Notes: generated by a model not told the origin, from the letters alone. A stretch of DNA of 64,000 bases from Nocardioides acrostichi (GCF_015319165.1 NZ_JADIVZ010000002.1:1-64000); one strand, 5' to 3'; shown: positions 8,150 to 16,479, numbered from the stretch's first letter. Made by a program: numbers and translations.

Positions 8150-8189
8150 ACTGACACCTGATGTCGCGGCCACTGACAGATTCGTGTCG
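8150..8189. repeat. Pair of ACTGACA-spacer-GTCG repeats
   Basis: ACTGACACCTGATGTCG (8150-8166) and ACTGACAGATTCGTGTCG (8172-8189) are imperfect tandem copies lying 130-170 nt upstream of the RuvC-like gene. Such paired sites are typical of cooperative regulator binding, but no regulator is assigned. Confidence 0.35.
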
Positions 8190-8454
8190 GCTCACAACTG
8201 AGCCGCCGACGAGTTGCCGACGCTCGCCGATTTCCGGACGAAGCGCAGAATTCTCGGGGCAAGGTTGAAGCGCCCCAGGCTCTCGGCCGTTCCTATACGG
8301 GGTGCGGCTCTCGGTTGAGATTCGCGTAAGGTCCAAAGCAGAGACAAGGGCTTTGACGCTTCCTCTCTGCCGAGCCCGAGCTAGTGGGCGACACCGCTGC
8401 GACCGCGCGACGGACTACTCCCGGCCACGACGTCGGGGTCGGGCGAGAACAGAC

Positions 8455-8491
8455 AGACGCCCGCACCCGTGTGGCGCGGGTGCGGGCGTCT
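8455..8491 (-). terminator. Strong hairpin terminator of the siderophore operon
   Basis: A perfect 15-bp GC-rich stem (8455-8469 with 8477-8491, loop of 7 nt) lies about 30 nt after the stop of the siderophore-binding lipoprotein gene. There is no U-tract, which is usual for actinobacterial hairpin terminators. Confidence 0.75.
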
Positions 8492-8522
8492 GGGTCGGGT
8501 GACCGACGAGTCAGGCCTCTAC

Positions 8523-9560
8523 TCAGGCGACGTCCTTGGCGTCGTCGATGAGGTCGGCGAGCTTCTCCATCTGCTTGGCCTGCGAGGTGTAGTCCATCGC
8601 GGCGCCGTTCCAGGAGTAGACCTGACCGGCCTTGAGGGCGGGGTCGTCGGCGAAGGTGGGCTGCTTGGCGAGCTGCTTGGCCTGGTAGCCCTCGACGTTC
8701 GCCAAGATCACGTCGCCGGACATCATCTTCGCGGCGTTCTCCCAGCTGTAGATGTCCCAGTAGTAGTCGCCGCCCGGGTTGAGGTCGGTGTAGTTCACCC
8801 CGAAGCCGGCGTACATCTGGGTCTCCGGCTCGTCGGCGATCTTGACGACGTAGAGCCCGTCGGCGTCGGCGTAGAGCTGGGTGACCTCGATGTCCGGGTG
8901 CTCCTTGGCGGCCTCGCCGAGCTCCTGGGCGGCCTCCTCGAACTCCGCCTTGTCGTCGGCCACGTCGTCCTTGTCGGCGCCCAGCGACTCCGCGAGGGCC
9001 GTGGTGCTCTCGACGACGTCGAGCCCCTCGCCACCGATCTTGATCGCGCCGACCGGGGCGATCTTCTCCAGCTGCTTTTGCTGCTCGGCATCGGCCACGC
9101 CGTAGTAGGGGCCCGAAGTGTCGAGGGTGCCCTTGCGGTCGGTCGGGTAGATGCCGGTGACGATGAGCTGCGGGGACGCCGCCGCGAGGGCCTCGAGGTC
9201 GATCTCGCCGTAGGAGTTGCCCACGATGGCGACGCCCGAGAGGTCGTAGTCGGCAAAGCGCGGGTCGGAGGCGACGTCGACGCGGCCGAAGATGGCCACG
9301 GGCTTGATGCCGTAGCTGAGCAGCGCCAGCGCCTGGTCGGCGTAGGCGGCCACTCGGGTCGGCTGGCTGTCCAGCTCGATCGCGTTGCCGGTGTCGTCGG
9401 TCCAGCTCCAAGGGCCGGCACTGGCGCTGGACGTGGCGCTGGCGTCGGAGGCCGAGTCGTCGTCGCTGGAGCTGGCGGCACCGCAGGCGGTGAGCGCGGC
9501 GGTGGCCACGATGGCGGAGAGGGCTGCCGTGAGAGCACGGCGCGGGGATCGGATCTTCAC
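8523..9560 (-). CDS. Iron-siderophore ABC transporter substrate-binding lipoprotein
   Basis: The 345-residue protein has a lipoprotein signal with lipobox LTAC (Cys26), a Ser/Asp-rich linker, and a periplasmic binding fold of the FepB/FhuD class (for example PTRVAAYADQALALLSYGIKPVAIFG and IYSWENAAKMMSGDVILANV). It would capture a ferric siderophore outside the membrane and hand it to the permeases encoded at 10497-12613. The GTG start at 9560 lies only 5 nt from an iron box, so the transcript is probably leaderless. It is separated from the ATPase gene upstream by its own iron-regulated promoter. The siderophore type cannot be told. Confidence 0.88.
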   Translation of the reverse strand: MKIRSPRRALTAALSAIVATAALTACGAASSSDDDSASDASATSSASAGPWSWTDDTGNAIELDSQPTRVAAYADQALALLSYGIKPVAIFGRVDVASDPRFADYDLSGVAIVGNSYGEIDLEALAAASPQLIVTGIYPTDRKGTLDTSGPYYGVADAEQQKQLEKIAPVGAIKIGGEGLDVVESTTALAESLGADKDDVADDKAEFEEAAQELGEAAKEHPDIEVTQLYADADGLYVVKIADEPETQMYAGFGVNYTDLNPGGDYYWDIYSWENAAKMMSGDVILANVEGYQAKQLAKQPTFADDPALKAGQVYSWNGAAMDYTSQAKQMEKLADLIDDAKDVA

Positions 9561-9565
9561 GACAG

Positions 9566-9584
9566 TAAGATTAGCCTTACCTAA
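9566..9584. promoter_or_regulatory. DtxR/IdeR-type iron box upstream of the siderophore-binding protein
   Basis: TAAGATTAGCCTTACCTAA matches most of the 19-bp palindromic DtxR/IdeR consensus (TTAGGTTAGSCTAACCTAA). It sits immediately before the GTG of the lipoprotein gene, so an iron-loaded repressor here would block transcription. Confidence 0.85.
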
Positions 9585-9609
9585 CTACCTCTGTCACGCC
9601 GGGGCCTGC

Positions 9610-10500
9610 TCAGACGGGCTCGTGGGGGACGACGAGCGGCCGCCCGGTGTGCGGATCCGGGATCACCGAGGCGTCGAGGTCGAAGGCCGTCTGCAAGACA
9701 TCGGGCGTCAGCACCTCCCACGGTGCGCCGTCCGCGACGATGCCTCCACGGTGCTCCCCGGAGCCCAGCACGAGCAGCCGGTCGGAGAATCGCGCGGCCA
9801 GGGTCAAGTCGTGCAGCACCATGACCACGGTGGTGCCCCGCTCGCGATTGATCCGGCGCACGATGCGCAGAACCTCCAGCTGGTGAGTGAGGTCCAAGAA
9901 CGTGGTCGGCTCGTCGAGCAGCACGGTCGGTGCCTGCTGGGCCAGCACCAACGCGATCCAGGCCCGCTGCAACTGTCCGCCGGACAGTTCGGCGGCATCG
10001 CGGTCGGCCAGGTCGCCCATGCCGGTGGCGGCCAGCGCGTCGTCGACGGCGGCAGCGTCGGCCGACGTCCACGGGCGCAGCATCGACTGGTGCGGATGCC
10101 GGCCCCGCGCCACCAGGTCACGCACCCGGGTCGCCTGGGGGGTCAGCGGCTTCTGCGGCAACACGGCCAGCTGGCGCGCCACCTGGCGTCCGGACTGGCC
10201 CCGGATCGGCGACCCGTGCAGCAGCACCTGGCCGGCCGTCGGTGACAGCAGCCGCGCGAACGCCTTGAGCAAGGTCGACTTGCCGCTGCCGTTGGCGCCG
10301 ATCATCGTCGTCACCGTGCCGGCCTCGACCTTCAGGTCGAGATCGCGCAGCACCTCGTGGCCGTCGTAGCCGATGCTCAGCGAACGCGCCTCGAGGGCGG
10401 GCACTCCCGGCTCCTGGGCCTCGGGTGCACGCGCTCCGTCCTGGGGAGCGTCGGCAGCGGGGCCGCTCGAGCTGGGAGCAGGGGTCGAGGTGGGCATCAT
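9610..10500 (-). CDS. Siderophore ABC transporter ATP-binding protein (FecE/FepC type)
   Basis: This 296-residue ATPase has Walker A GANGSGKST (residues 68-76), Q-loop VLPQKPLTP, signature LSGGQLQRA, Walker B VLLDEP and the switch histidine in VLHDLT. The MLRPW and TFLDL segments fit the iron-siderophore subfamily. It powers uptake through the two permeases. The first ATG (10500) overlaps the stop of the upstream permease gene as ATGA, and GAGAGG precedes it. The second ATG at 10497 is possible. An N-terminal extension of about 35 residues rich in Pro, Ala and Ser precedes the domain, which is longer than usual. Confidence 0.92.
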   Translation of the reverse strand: MMPTSTPAPSSSGPAADAPQDGARAPEAQEPGVPALEARSLSIGYDGHEVLRDLDLKVEAGTVTTMIGANGSGKSTLLKAFARLLSPTAGQVLLHGSPIRGQSGRQVARQLAVLPQKPLTPQATRVRDLVARGRHPHQSMLRPWTSADAAAVDDALAATGMGDLADRDAAELSGGQLQRAWIALVLAQQAPTVLLDEPTTFLDLTHQLEVLRIVRRINRERGTTVVMVLHDLTLAARFSDRLLVLGSGEHRGGIVADGAPWEVLTPDVLQTAFDLDASVIPDPHTGRPLVVPHEPV

Positions 10501-11525
10501 GCGGTGGTCCTCTCGCGAGAGTTGCGACGGGTCAGGAGCCAGATGAGGTAGGGCGCGCCGACGATCGCGGTGACGATGCCGACGGGCACCGACCAGGGGA
10601 GCAGGGTGCGGCCGACGATGTCCCCACCGGTCACCACCGCGGCTCCGATCAGGCCGGAGGCGAGCAGGGGTGGGCGAGCGGTGGCCGCGAGCCGGCGTGC
10701 CACCTGCGGTGCGAGGAAGGCGACGAACTCGATCGGTCCGCTCGCGGAGACGGCGACCGCGGTGAGCACCACGGCGCACACGATGACGATGAGCCGGTGC
10801 CGCTGCACAGCGACGCCGAGGCCGACCGACACGTCGTCGCCGAGCTGGGTCAGGTCCAGGGCCCGGGTCTGTGTCAGCGCGAGGGGCAGCATCACCGTGA
10901 GCGAGACGAGCACGGGCCACACGCTGATCCACGAGACGCCCGAGAGACTGCCCACGAGCCACTGCTGCGCCGCCGCGGCCTGCGTGAGCTGGGCGCGCAC
11001 GATGAGGTACTGGGTGATGCCGGTCAGCGAGGCCGTGACCCCGATGCCGACGAGGATCAGCCGGTAGCTGTCGACCCCGCTGCGCCAGGAGAGTCCGTAG
11101 ACGACGATCGCCGTCACCAACCCCCCGATGACGGCGATGGCCGGCAGGCCGACCCCGAGCATCCCCGACCCGACCGCGTAGGTGCCTCCGCCGATCACGA
11201 TGGCCGCCACGGCGCCGGCGGCCGCGCCCGAGGTGACGCCGAGGATGTCGGGAGTGGCCAGCGGGTTGCGCGAGAACGACTGCGTCAGCGCGCCGGCGAC
11301 ACCCAGACTCGCACCCACGAGCAGGCCCACCGCGACGCGGGGCAGGCGCAGCTCGAAGACGATGAAGCGCTGGCCGGCGTCGCCCCCGATGAAGAGGGTG
11401 TGCAAGACGTCGCCCACCGAGAGTCCGGAGGAGCCGGCGAGGATGCCGATCACCAGCAGGACGGCGACGAGCGCACCCGTCATCGTGGTAACCGCGAGCA
11501 GACGCGGCTGCCAGAGGCCGTTCAC
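10497..11525 (-). CDS. Siderophore ABC transporter permease (second FecCD subunit)
   Basis: The 342-residue FecCD-type permease has multiple membrane helices. Family signatures include LRLPRVAVGLLVGASLGVAG, GALTQSFSRNPLATPDILG and GPIEFVAFLAPQVARRL. It forms the channel together with the permease encoded just upstream. The GTG at 11525 overlaps the upstream stop codon as GTGA, so the two are coupled. Open frame continues further upstream out of register with the family; the GTG gives the normal length. Confidence 0.9.
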   Translation of the reverse strand: MNGLWQPRLLAVTTMTGALVAVLLVIGILAGSSGLSVGDVLHTLFIGGDAGQRFIVFELRLPRVAVGLLVGASLGVAGALTQSFSRNPLATPDILGVTSGAAAGAVAAIVIGGGTYAVGSGMLGVGLPAIAVIGGLVTAIVVYGLSWRSGVDSYRLILVGIGVTASLTGITQYLIVRAQLTQAAAAQQWLVGSLSGVSWISVWPVLVSLTVMLPLALTQTRALDLTQLGDDVSVGLGVAVQRHRLIVIVCAVVLTAVAVSASGPIEFVAFLAPQVARRLAATARPPLLASGLIGAAVVTGGDIVGRTLLPWSVPVGIVTAIVGAPYLIWLLTRRNSRERTTA

Positions 11526-12613
11526 AGCTGCGCCATCCGGCCACGCCGCACGATCGTGACGAACACGCCGCCTCCCAACACCGAGAGCACCACGCCCACC
11601 GAGACCTCGCCCATGCCGCCGATGAGTCGCCCCACGACGTCGCAGCCGAGCAGCACGATCGCCCCGACCAGGGCCGAGGCGGGCAGCAGTCGGGCATGGG
11701 AGCCGCCGACCAGGGAGCGGGCCACGTGGGGTGCCGTCAGCCCGACGAAGCCGATGGGTCCGGTGATCGCGACGGCACTGGCGGTCAGCAGCGTGATCGC
11801 GCCCAGGCCCACGAGCCGAGCGCGCACCAGGTTCTCGCCCAGTCCGGTGGCCAACTCGGCTCCCAGGGCCAAGGTGTCGAGGGAGCGCGCATTGAGCACG
11901 GCGAGCACGGCGCCGGCCGCGGCGATGGCCAGTGCCGGGCCGATGCCGCTCAACGTGCGTCCCGACAGCGAGCCGACCACCCAGATCCGGTAGCCGGCCA
12001 GCGTCGCCTCGTCGGTCAGCACCAGGAACGAGGTGACCGCGCCCAGCAGGGCGGAGACCGCCATGCCCGCGATCGCCAGTGGCACCGGGCTGGCCAGACC
12101 ACGGCCGAGCGCGGCCACGCCGAAGACCACGAGGCTCGCGACGACGGCGCCGACGAAGGCGAGCCACAAGATCGCCAACACCGAGGTGACGTCGGCGAGG
12201 TAGATGCCGAGCACGACGGCCAGGCTGGCGCCGGCCGACACCCCGAAGAGTCCAGGATCGGCCAGGGGGTTGCGCGTCTGGCCCTGCATCACTGCACCCG
12301 CGACCCCGAGGCACGCGCCGACCACCAGGCCGAGCACGGTGCGGGGGACGCGAGACCCCCACACGATCGCACCGGGATCATCGGAGCGGTCCACCAGCGC
12401 GGTGAGAACCTGGCCCAGTGAGACGTGGTTGCTGCCCAGCACCAGGCTCGCCATGACGACCACGACCAGGGCCGCGGGCAGCCCGATCAGCGCGCCGGTC
12501 AGGCGCAGGCGCCGCCCTGGCGCCGGGCTGGCGAGCGCCGCAGCGCAGTGGCTGTCGGCCCCGGCGGAGGCCCCCGGGGAGACCCCGCGAGTGAGGACTG
12601 GAGGAGTGCGCAC
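11522..12613 (-). CDS. Siderophore ABC transporter permease (first FecCD subunit)
   Basis: The 363-residue FecCD permease carries SRVPRTVLGLVVGACLGVAG, GAVMQGQTRNPLADPGLFG and GPIGFVGLTAPHVARSLVG, with about nine to ten membrane helices after an N-terminal tail of about 35 residues. It is the first gene of the permease/permease/ATPase unit. The GTG start at 12613 lies 17 nt from the iron box at 12631-12649, shared with the divergent flavoprotein gene. Expression should rise when iron is scarce. Confidence 0.9.
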   Translation of the reverse strand: MRTPPVLTRGVSPGASAGADSHCAAALASPAPGRRLRLTGALIGLPAALVVVVMASLVLGSNHVSLGQVLTALVDRSDDPGAIVWGSRVPRTVLGLVVGACLGVAGAVMQGQTRNPLADPGLFGVSAGASLAVVLGIYLADVTSVLAILWLAFVGAVVASLVVFGVAALGRGLASPVPLAIAGMAVSALLGAVTSFLVLTDEATLAGYRIWVVGSLSGRTLSGIGPALAIAAAGAVLAVLNARSLDTLALGAELATGLGENLVRARLVGLGAITLLTASAVAITGPIGFVGLTAPHVARSLVGGSHARLLPASALVGAIVLLGCDVVGRLIGGMGEVSVGVVLSVLGGGVFVTIVRRGRMAQL

Positions 12614-12630
12614 GCGACCATCCTACGAAC

Positions 12631-12649
12631 TTAGGTAAGGTTAACCTAT
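12631..12649. promoter_or_regulatory. DtxR/IdeR iron box shared by divergent siderophore genes
   Basis: TTAGGTAAGGTTAACCTAT is a close match to the DtxR/IdeR consensus, lying between the permease gene (minus) and the siderophore-interacting protein gene (plus). Its last two bases overlap the first possible ATG of the latter. Confidence 0.88.
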
Positions 12650-13502
12650 GTCGACCTATCCTCGCACCATGCCCACCGAGCCTCAGATGTTCACCGCGCA
12701 GGTGCGAGCCACCCGCCGGCTCTCGCCGACCTTCCAGCGAGTCACGGTGGCCGGACCCGACCTCGCGAGCTTCGATCACCAAGGTCTCGACCACTGGTTC
12801 CGGCTGTTCCTGCCCCCGGAGCCGGGAGCGGCGCTGGTCCTGCCCGAGGTGGAGGGCCGCACCTGGTGGCAGCCCTACCTCGACCTGCCCGACGAGGTGC
12901 GCCCGCACTGCAGCAACTACACCGTCGCCGGGTACCGCTCGGCCTCGCACGGCCCGGACGGAGCCTTCGACGCCGAGCTCGACATCGACGTCGTGCTGCA
13001 CCACGACCACGCGGGGCAGCTCTGCGGAGGGGTGGCGATCTGGGCGACGACCGCCCAGATCGGGAGTCCGATGGGTCTGCTGGACCAGGGGGTGCTCTTC
13101 GACCCGCCCTCGGACGCCGACGAGGTGGTGCTGGTCTCGGACGAATCCGGGATCCCCGCCCTGCGCGGCATCGTCCACGACCTGCCCGCCGACACGCGCG
13201 GCCGCGTGGTGATCGAGGTGCCGCACGCAGACGACATCGAGACCTGGATCGCGCCTCCGGGGCTGGACCTGGCGTGGTGCGTGCGTGCGGTCGAGGAGCG
13301 CCGGCCGGGCAGGCTCGCCCTGAGCACCCTCAGGGAGGGTCCGGCACCCTCGCCCCTCGCCTACGGCTTCGTGATCGGCGAGTCCACCCTCGCCACCGCC
13401 GGACGACGCTGGTTGGTCGGGGCAGGGCTGGCCAAGGACCGCATCCTCTTCTCCGGCTTCTACAAGGTCGAGCCGCAGGAGCGACCGAGCACCGCCGCCT
13501 GA
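12648..13502 (+). CDS. Siderophore-interacting FAD/NAD(P)H ferric reductase (ViuB/SIP family)
   Basis: The 284-residue protein matches the SIP family. The flavin-binding N-terminal barrel has RHx-like segments (HCSNYTVAGYR, near residues 85-95), followed by the family's central region (VLVSDESGIPALRGIV, near 162) and the C-terminal WLVGAGLAKDRILFSGFYK. It reduces ferric siderophores in the cytoplasm to release Fe(II). The ATG at 12648 overlaps the iron box, so an in-frame ATG at 12669 or 12687 may be the real start. None has a clear ribosome binding site. It is divergent from, and co-regulated with, the uptake operon. Confidence 0.88.
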   Translation: MSTYPRTMPTEPQMFTAQVRATRRLSPTFQRVTVAGPDLASFDHQGLDHWFRLFLPPEPGAALVLPEVEGRTWWQPYLDLPDEVRPHCSNYTVAGYRSASHGPDGAFDAELDIDVVLHHDHAGQLCGGVAIWATTAQIGSPMGLLDQGVLFDPPSDADEVVLVSDESGIPALRGIVHDLPADTRGRVVIEVPHADDIETWIAPPGLDLAWCVRAVEERRPGRLALSTLREGPAPSPLAYGFVIGESTLATAGRRWLVGAGLAKDRILFSGFYKVEPQERPSTAA

Positions 13503-13557
13503 GCGCTCACCGGCTCGGACTCGTCGACGCCGGACCCGGTTGCGAGGGATCCTGGCC

Positions 13558-14511
13558 TCAGCCGGCAGCGGGGATCTGCCCGAACCGGCCCCGCTGGAAG
13601 TCGGTGTACGCATCCATGACCTCGGCCTTGGTGTTCATCACGAACGGACCGGCCCAGGCGACCGGCTCGCGCAGGGGACGGCCGCCGGCCACGATGACCT
13701 CGAGCTTCGGTGAGCGCGACTCCTGCGCGGTGTCGGCGGCGACGGTGAGGTAGTCGCCGGCACCCATCACGACGGCCTGGCCGGTGTGGACCGGTCGTCC
13801 CTCGACGCCGACCGTGCCGGAGCCTGCGAGCACATAGAGCAGTGCGTTGGAATCGACGTCCCACGGCAGGTCCAGTCGGCCACCCGGCTCGACGCTGGCG
13901 TGCACGAGCGTCATCGGGGTGTGGGTGGTGCCGGGGCCGTCGTGGCCGCCGACCGAACCGGCGATCACGCGTACCAGGGCGCCGGCGTCCGCACTCGCCA
14001 ACAGCTGCACCTCGCCGGAGCGCAGATCCTGGTAGCGCGGAGTCACCAGCTTGTCGGCGCGTGGCAGGTTCACCCAGAGCTGGATGCCGTGGAACAGTCC
14101 GCCCGAGGTCACCAGCCACTGCGGTGGTGCCTCGATGTGCAGCAGCCCGGAGCCGGCCGTCATCCATTGGGTGTCGCCGTTGGTGATGGTGCCGCCACCG
14201 CCGTGGGAGTCCTGGTGGTCGAAGGTGCCGTCGATGATGTAGGTGACGGTCTCGAAGCCGCGGTGCGGGTGCCACGGCGTGCCCTTGGGCTCGCCGGGCG
14301 CGTACTCCACCTCGCCCATCTGGTCCATCATGATGAACGGGTCGAGGTCACGCAGGTCGATCCCAGCGAAGGCACGCCGGACGGGGAAGCCCTCGCCCTC
14401 GTAGCCGCTCGGGGCGGTGGTCACCTGGCGCACCGCGCGCGGCTGGTCACCCAGACCGGGGCCCGCGAGGCGGGGCAGTGTGCTGAGGTCGTCGACGGTG
14501 ATGGCTGGCAT
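13558..14511 (-). CDS. Pirin family protein
   Basis: The 317-residue double-cupin protein shows the pirin metal-site segment WHPHRGFETVTYIIDG, followed by SGLLHIEAP and the FHGIQLWVNLP motif that ends the N-terminal cupin. Bacterial pirins bind a metal; some act as quercetinases and others modulate redox or metabolic enzymes, so the reaction is not certain. A CAACTATCGTTG element lies 7 nt upstream of the ATG (14519-14530). The same element at the same spacing precedes the LLM oxidoreductase at 23534, suggesting a common, probably redox-responsive, regulator. Confidence 0.9.
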   Translation of the reverse strand: MPAITVDDLSTLPRLAGPGLGDQPRAVRQVTTAPSGYEGEGFPVRRAFAGIDLRDLDPFIMMDQMGEVEYAPGEPKGTPWHPHRGFETVTYIIDGTFDHQDSHGGGGTITNGDTQWMTAGSGLLHIEAPPQWLVTSGGLFHGIQLWVNLPRADKLVTPRYQDLRSGEVQLLASADAGALVRVIAGSVGGHDGPGTTHTPMTLVHASVEPGGRLDLPWDVDSNALLYVLAGSGTVGVEGRPVHTGQAVVMGAGDYLTVAADTAQESRSPKLEVIVAGGRPLREPVAWAGPFVMNTKAEVMDAYTDFQRGRFGQIPAAG

Positions 14512-14518
14512 GCCGGGG

Positions 14519-14530
14519 CAACGATAGTTG
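14519..14530. promoter_or_regulatory. CAAC-N4-GTTG operator-like motif upstream of pirin
   Basis: On the reverse strand this reads CAACTATCGTTG, 7 nt before the pirin ATG. A near-identical copy occurs at 23515-23526 with the same 7-nt spacing to its gene. The dyad arms are CAAC and GTTG. Confidence 0.55.
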
Positions 14531-14556
14531 AAGAATCAATATTCCTCGGCGCGGGT

Positions 14557-14742
14557 TCAGGTCGCGGCGTCGCGTTCGTCAAGGCCCTGAGCCTCGGCGA
14601 CCCGCGCGTGCAGCTTGTCGCGCACCTGCTCAGGCGTCATCCGACTGCGGCGGCGCTGGTCGCGCGCCACGACCACTCCGCCGGCGGCCACACCCGCCAC
14701 GCCGGCCAGGCCGAGCAGCTTCCAGACTCGGGACGCGTTCAT
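14557..14742 (-). CDS. Small single-pass membrane protein
   Basis: The 61-residue product has one hydrophobic segment (LLGLAGVAGVAAGGVVVA, residues 9-26), then a basic RDQRRRSR patch and a charged helix PEQVRDKLHARVAEAQGL. The basic patch after the helix suggests a cytoplasmic C-terminus. Similar short proteins are common in actinomycetes; no function is known. It is divergent from the amidase-like gene. Confidence 0.7.
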   Translation of the reverse strand: MNASRVWKLLGLAGVAGVAAGGVVVARDQRRRSRMTPEQVRDKLHARVAEAQGLDERDAAT

Positions 14743-14759
14743 TGGCAGACTCCTTCTTC

Positions 14760-15395
14760 GTGAGCGACACCCAACCCGGCCACGGCGCCGCCACGCGCCT
14801 GACCCTCGACCAGGCGGTCGAACTGACCCGCACTGGCGACCTCTGGCTCTTCCGCGGTCGGTCCACCGCCGACCACGCTATCCGGATGCTCACCAACGCA
14901 CCGGTGAACCACGTCGGCATGGCGGTCGTGATCGACGACCTGCCGCCGCTGATGTGGCACGCCGAGCTGGGCAAGGGCCTGCGCGACGTGTGGACCGGCA
15001 AGCACCAGCGAGGAGTGCAGCTGCACGACCTGCGCGAGGCGGTCGAGCAGTGGTGCGGACGCTACGAGCAGCGCGCGTGGTTGCGGCAGCTCGACGGCAA
15101 CCTCACGCCGGCCATGGAGGACGCCACGCTCCAGACCATCGCCCGGCTCGACGGCACGCCCTTTCCGCAGACCGCCCAACTGGTGGGGCGCTGGGCGCGT
15201 GGTCGGGTGCGTCGCCAGGCCGGCGCCGAGCTTACCTACTGCGCCGAGGTCGTCGCCGCCACGTACCAGGCGATGGGCCTGCTCGACCCCGACAAGCCGA
15301 CCAACTACTACGACCCGGGCCGGTTCTGGTCGGGCGATCATCTCGAGCTCGAGCGACGGATGACGCTCGGCGACGAGATCCCCGTGGTCGTCTGA
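14760..15395 (+). CDS. Papain-like amidase/peptidase (YiiX/NlpC-P60-like)
   Basis: The 211-residue protein resembles permuted papain-like enzymes of the YiiX/NlpC group. It has an early LTRTGDLWLFRGRS segment, the histidine in NHVGMAV and a later cysteine in LTYCAEVVAATYQAMG. These permuted enzymes place His before Cys. Substrates are amide or ester bonds in cell-wall peptides or lipids. There is no signal peptide. A TTG at 14742 is in frame but would overlap the divergent gene's start codon, so I prefer the GTG at 14760. Its stop overlaps the ATG of the methyltransferase (TGATG). Confidence 0.65.
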   Translation: MSDTQPGHGAATRLTLDQAVELTRTGDLWLFRGRSTADHAIRMLTNAPVNHVGMAVVIDDLPPLMWHAELGKGLRDVWTGKHQRGVQLHDLREAVEQWCGRYEQRAWLRQLDGNLTPAMEDATLQTIARLDGTPFPQTAQLVGRWARGRVRRQAGAELTYCAEVVAATYQAMGLLDPDKPTNYYDPGRFWSGDHLELERRMTLGDEIPVVV

Positions 15396-16117
15396 TGCGA
15401 CCACCCGACGCCGTCTTCGCCGACCCACGCCAGGCCGCGCTCTACGACTGGTTCGACGACGACCGCTCCGACCTCGACCACTACGTGGCGATCGTCGACG
15501 AGCTGGGGGCGAGCACCGTCGTCGACATCGGGTGCGGCACCGGCAGCCTTGCGGTGCTGCTCGCCGAGCAGGGGGTGCGGGTGATCGGGGTGGATCCCGC
15601 GGGCGCCTCGCTCGACGTCGCCCGCGCCAAGCCGGGCGCCGGCCGTGTGACGTGGGTGCACGGTGACGCGACCGCACTGGCCGGGCATGCGGCGTGCGTC
15701 GACCTGGCCGTGATGACCGGCAACGTCGCGCAGGTGTTCGTCGACGACGCGGACTGGCACGCCACGCTGGGCGCCGTGCGAGCCGTGCTCGAGCCCGGTG
15801 GCTGGTTCGTGTTCGAGACCCGACGCCCCCAGGCGCGCGCGTGGGAGGGATGGCAGATCACACCCACACGGCTGCCGCTGCCGGACGGACGCACGGCCAC
15901 GGTCGAGCGCACGGTCACCGATGTGGCGCTCCCATTGGTCACCTTCACCGGGTCGATGACGGTGGAGGGCGAGGTGCTGAGGTCGACCTCGACCTTGAGG
16001 TTCCGAGATCTGGAGGAGATCCGCCGCGACCTCGCCGAGCACGGGCTGAGGGTCACCGACGTGCGCGAGGCACCGGATCGGCCCGGCCTGGAGTACGTGG
16101 TGCTCGCCCGAGTCTGA
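15395..16117 (+). CDS. Class I SAM-dependent methyltransferase
   Basis: The 240-residue protein has methyltransferase motif I VVDIGCGTGSLAVLLAEQG (near residues 42-60), the acidic end of strand 2 VIGVDPA, motif II GDATAL, and the LEPGGWFVFETRRP segment after motif III. The substrate cannot be told. The start overlaps the upstream stop by one base, so it is in an operon with the papain-like gene. The C-terminal half is a beta-rich domain often seen in ubiquinone/arsenite-type small-molecule methyltransferases. Confidence 0.85.
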   Translation: MRPPDAVFADPRQAALYDWFDDDRSDLDHYVAIVDELGASTVVDIGCGTGSLAVLLAEQGVRVIGVDPAGASLDVARAKPGAGRVTWVHGDATALAGHAACVDLAVMTGNVAQVFVDDADWHATLGAVRAVLEPGGWFVFETRRPQARAWEGWQITPTRLPLPDGRTATVERTVTDVALPLVTFTGSMTVEGEVLRSTSTLRFRDLEEIRRDLAEHGLRVTDVREAPDRPGLEYVVLARV

Positions 16118-16275
16118 CGATCGCCGGGTCAGCGCAGGGGCATGCCTCGTGGTGACCGGTACGGCTGCGAGCCGAGACCCGAACCGGCGCGGAGGCGCCC
16201 GTCGACTCGTGGTGGGTGCGTTGCATATCGCCGAGGCCGTCCATGCCGCCGAGAGTCAGGCGGCCGGGCTCCTCG

Positions 16276-16479
16276 TCACCTCAGGAAGAGCGCCCAGACC
16301 AGGGCGGCGCCGATGACGAACAGGAGCACGAGCGCCAAGAAGGGGTGCCGGCGCGACCACAACTGCTTGGTGAAGACCTGCGGCGCCTCGGGCCCACCTC
16401 GACGGAGGTTTGCGCCGGCGGACTCACCGCGCAGTTAGGCCTGCATTGCGTTGGCCTGGGCACCGTTCTGATCGAGCAT
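16276..16479 (-). pseudogene. Small membrane protein interrupted by an in-frame stop
   Basis: The ATG at 16479 has a good ribosome binding site (GGAGG, 4-5 nt upstream) and starts MLDQNGAQANAMQA, but a TAA stops it at 16437-16435. The same frame continues without another stop for 52 codons, ending in a clear transmembrane segment (FLALVLLFVIGAALVWALFL) next to a WSRRHP basic flank. The simplest reading is a 67-residue tail-anchored protein broken by one nonsense change. A sequencing error or a genuine 14-codon peptide are alternatives. Confidence 0.45.

Larger units (their letters stand above)
8019..8522. other. Intergenic region holding candidate operators and the end of the island
   Basis: No convincing gene is seen; the open frames here lack start signals and plausible composition. 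The region holds a 10-bp palindrome (8079-8088), two ACTGACA-N6/7-GTCG repeats (8150-8166 and 8172-8189) and the strong terminator hairpin at 8455-8491. The promoter of the RuvC-like/kinase pair must lie here. It separates the accessory region from the siderophore locus. Confidence 0.5.

Noticed and set aside
7993..8262. 90-codon open frame on the minus strand upstream of the RuvC-like gene
   Set aside because: Cys- and Arg-rich low-quality composition, no ribosome binding site, and it overlaps the start of the RuvC-like gene.
9610..11697. One very long minus-strand frame covering the ATPase and half the permease
   Set aside because: The upstream part is Arg/Gly-rich antigenic-frame noise; the real ATPase starts at 10500 and the permease uses another frame.
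16142..16438. Plus-strand open frames of about 98 codons
   Set aside because: Arg/Pro-rich translations without start signals; the opposite strand holds the interrupted small membrane protein.
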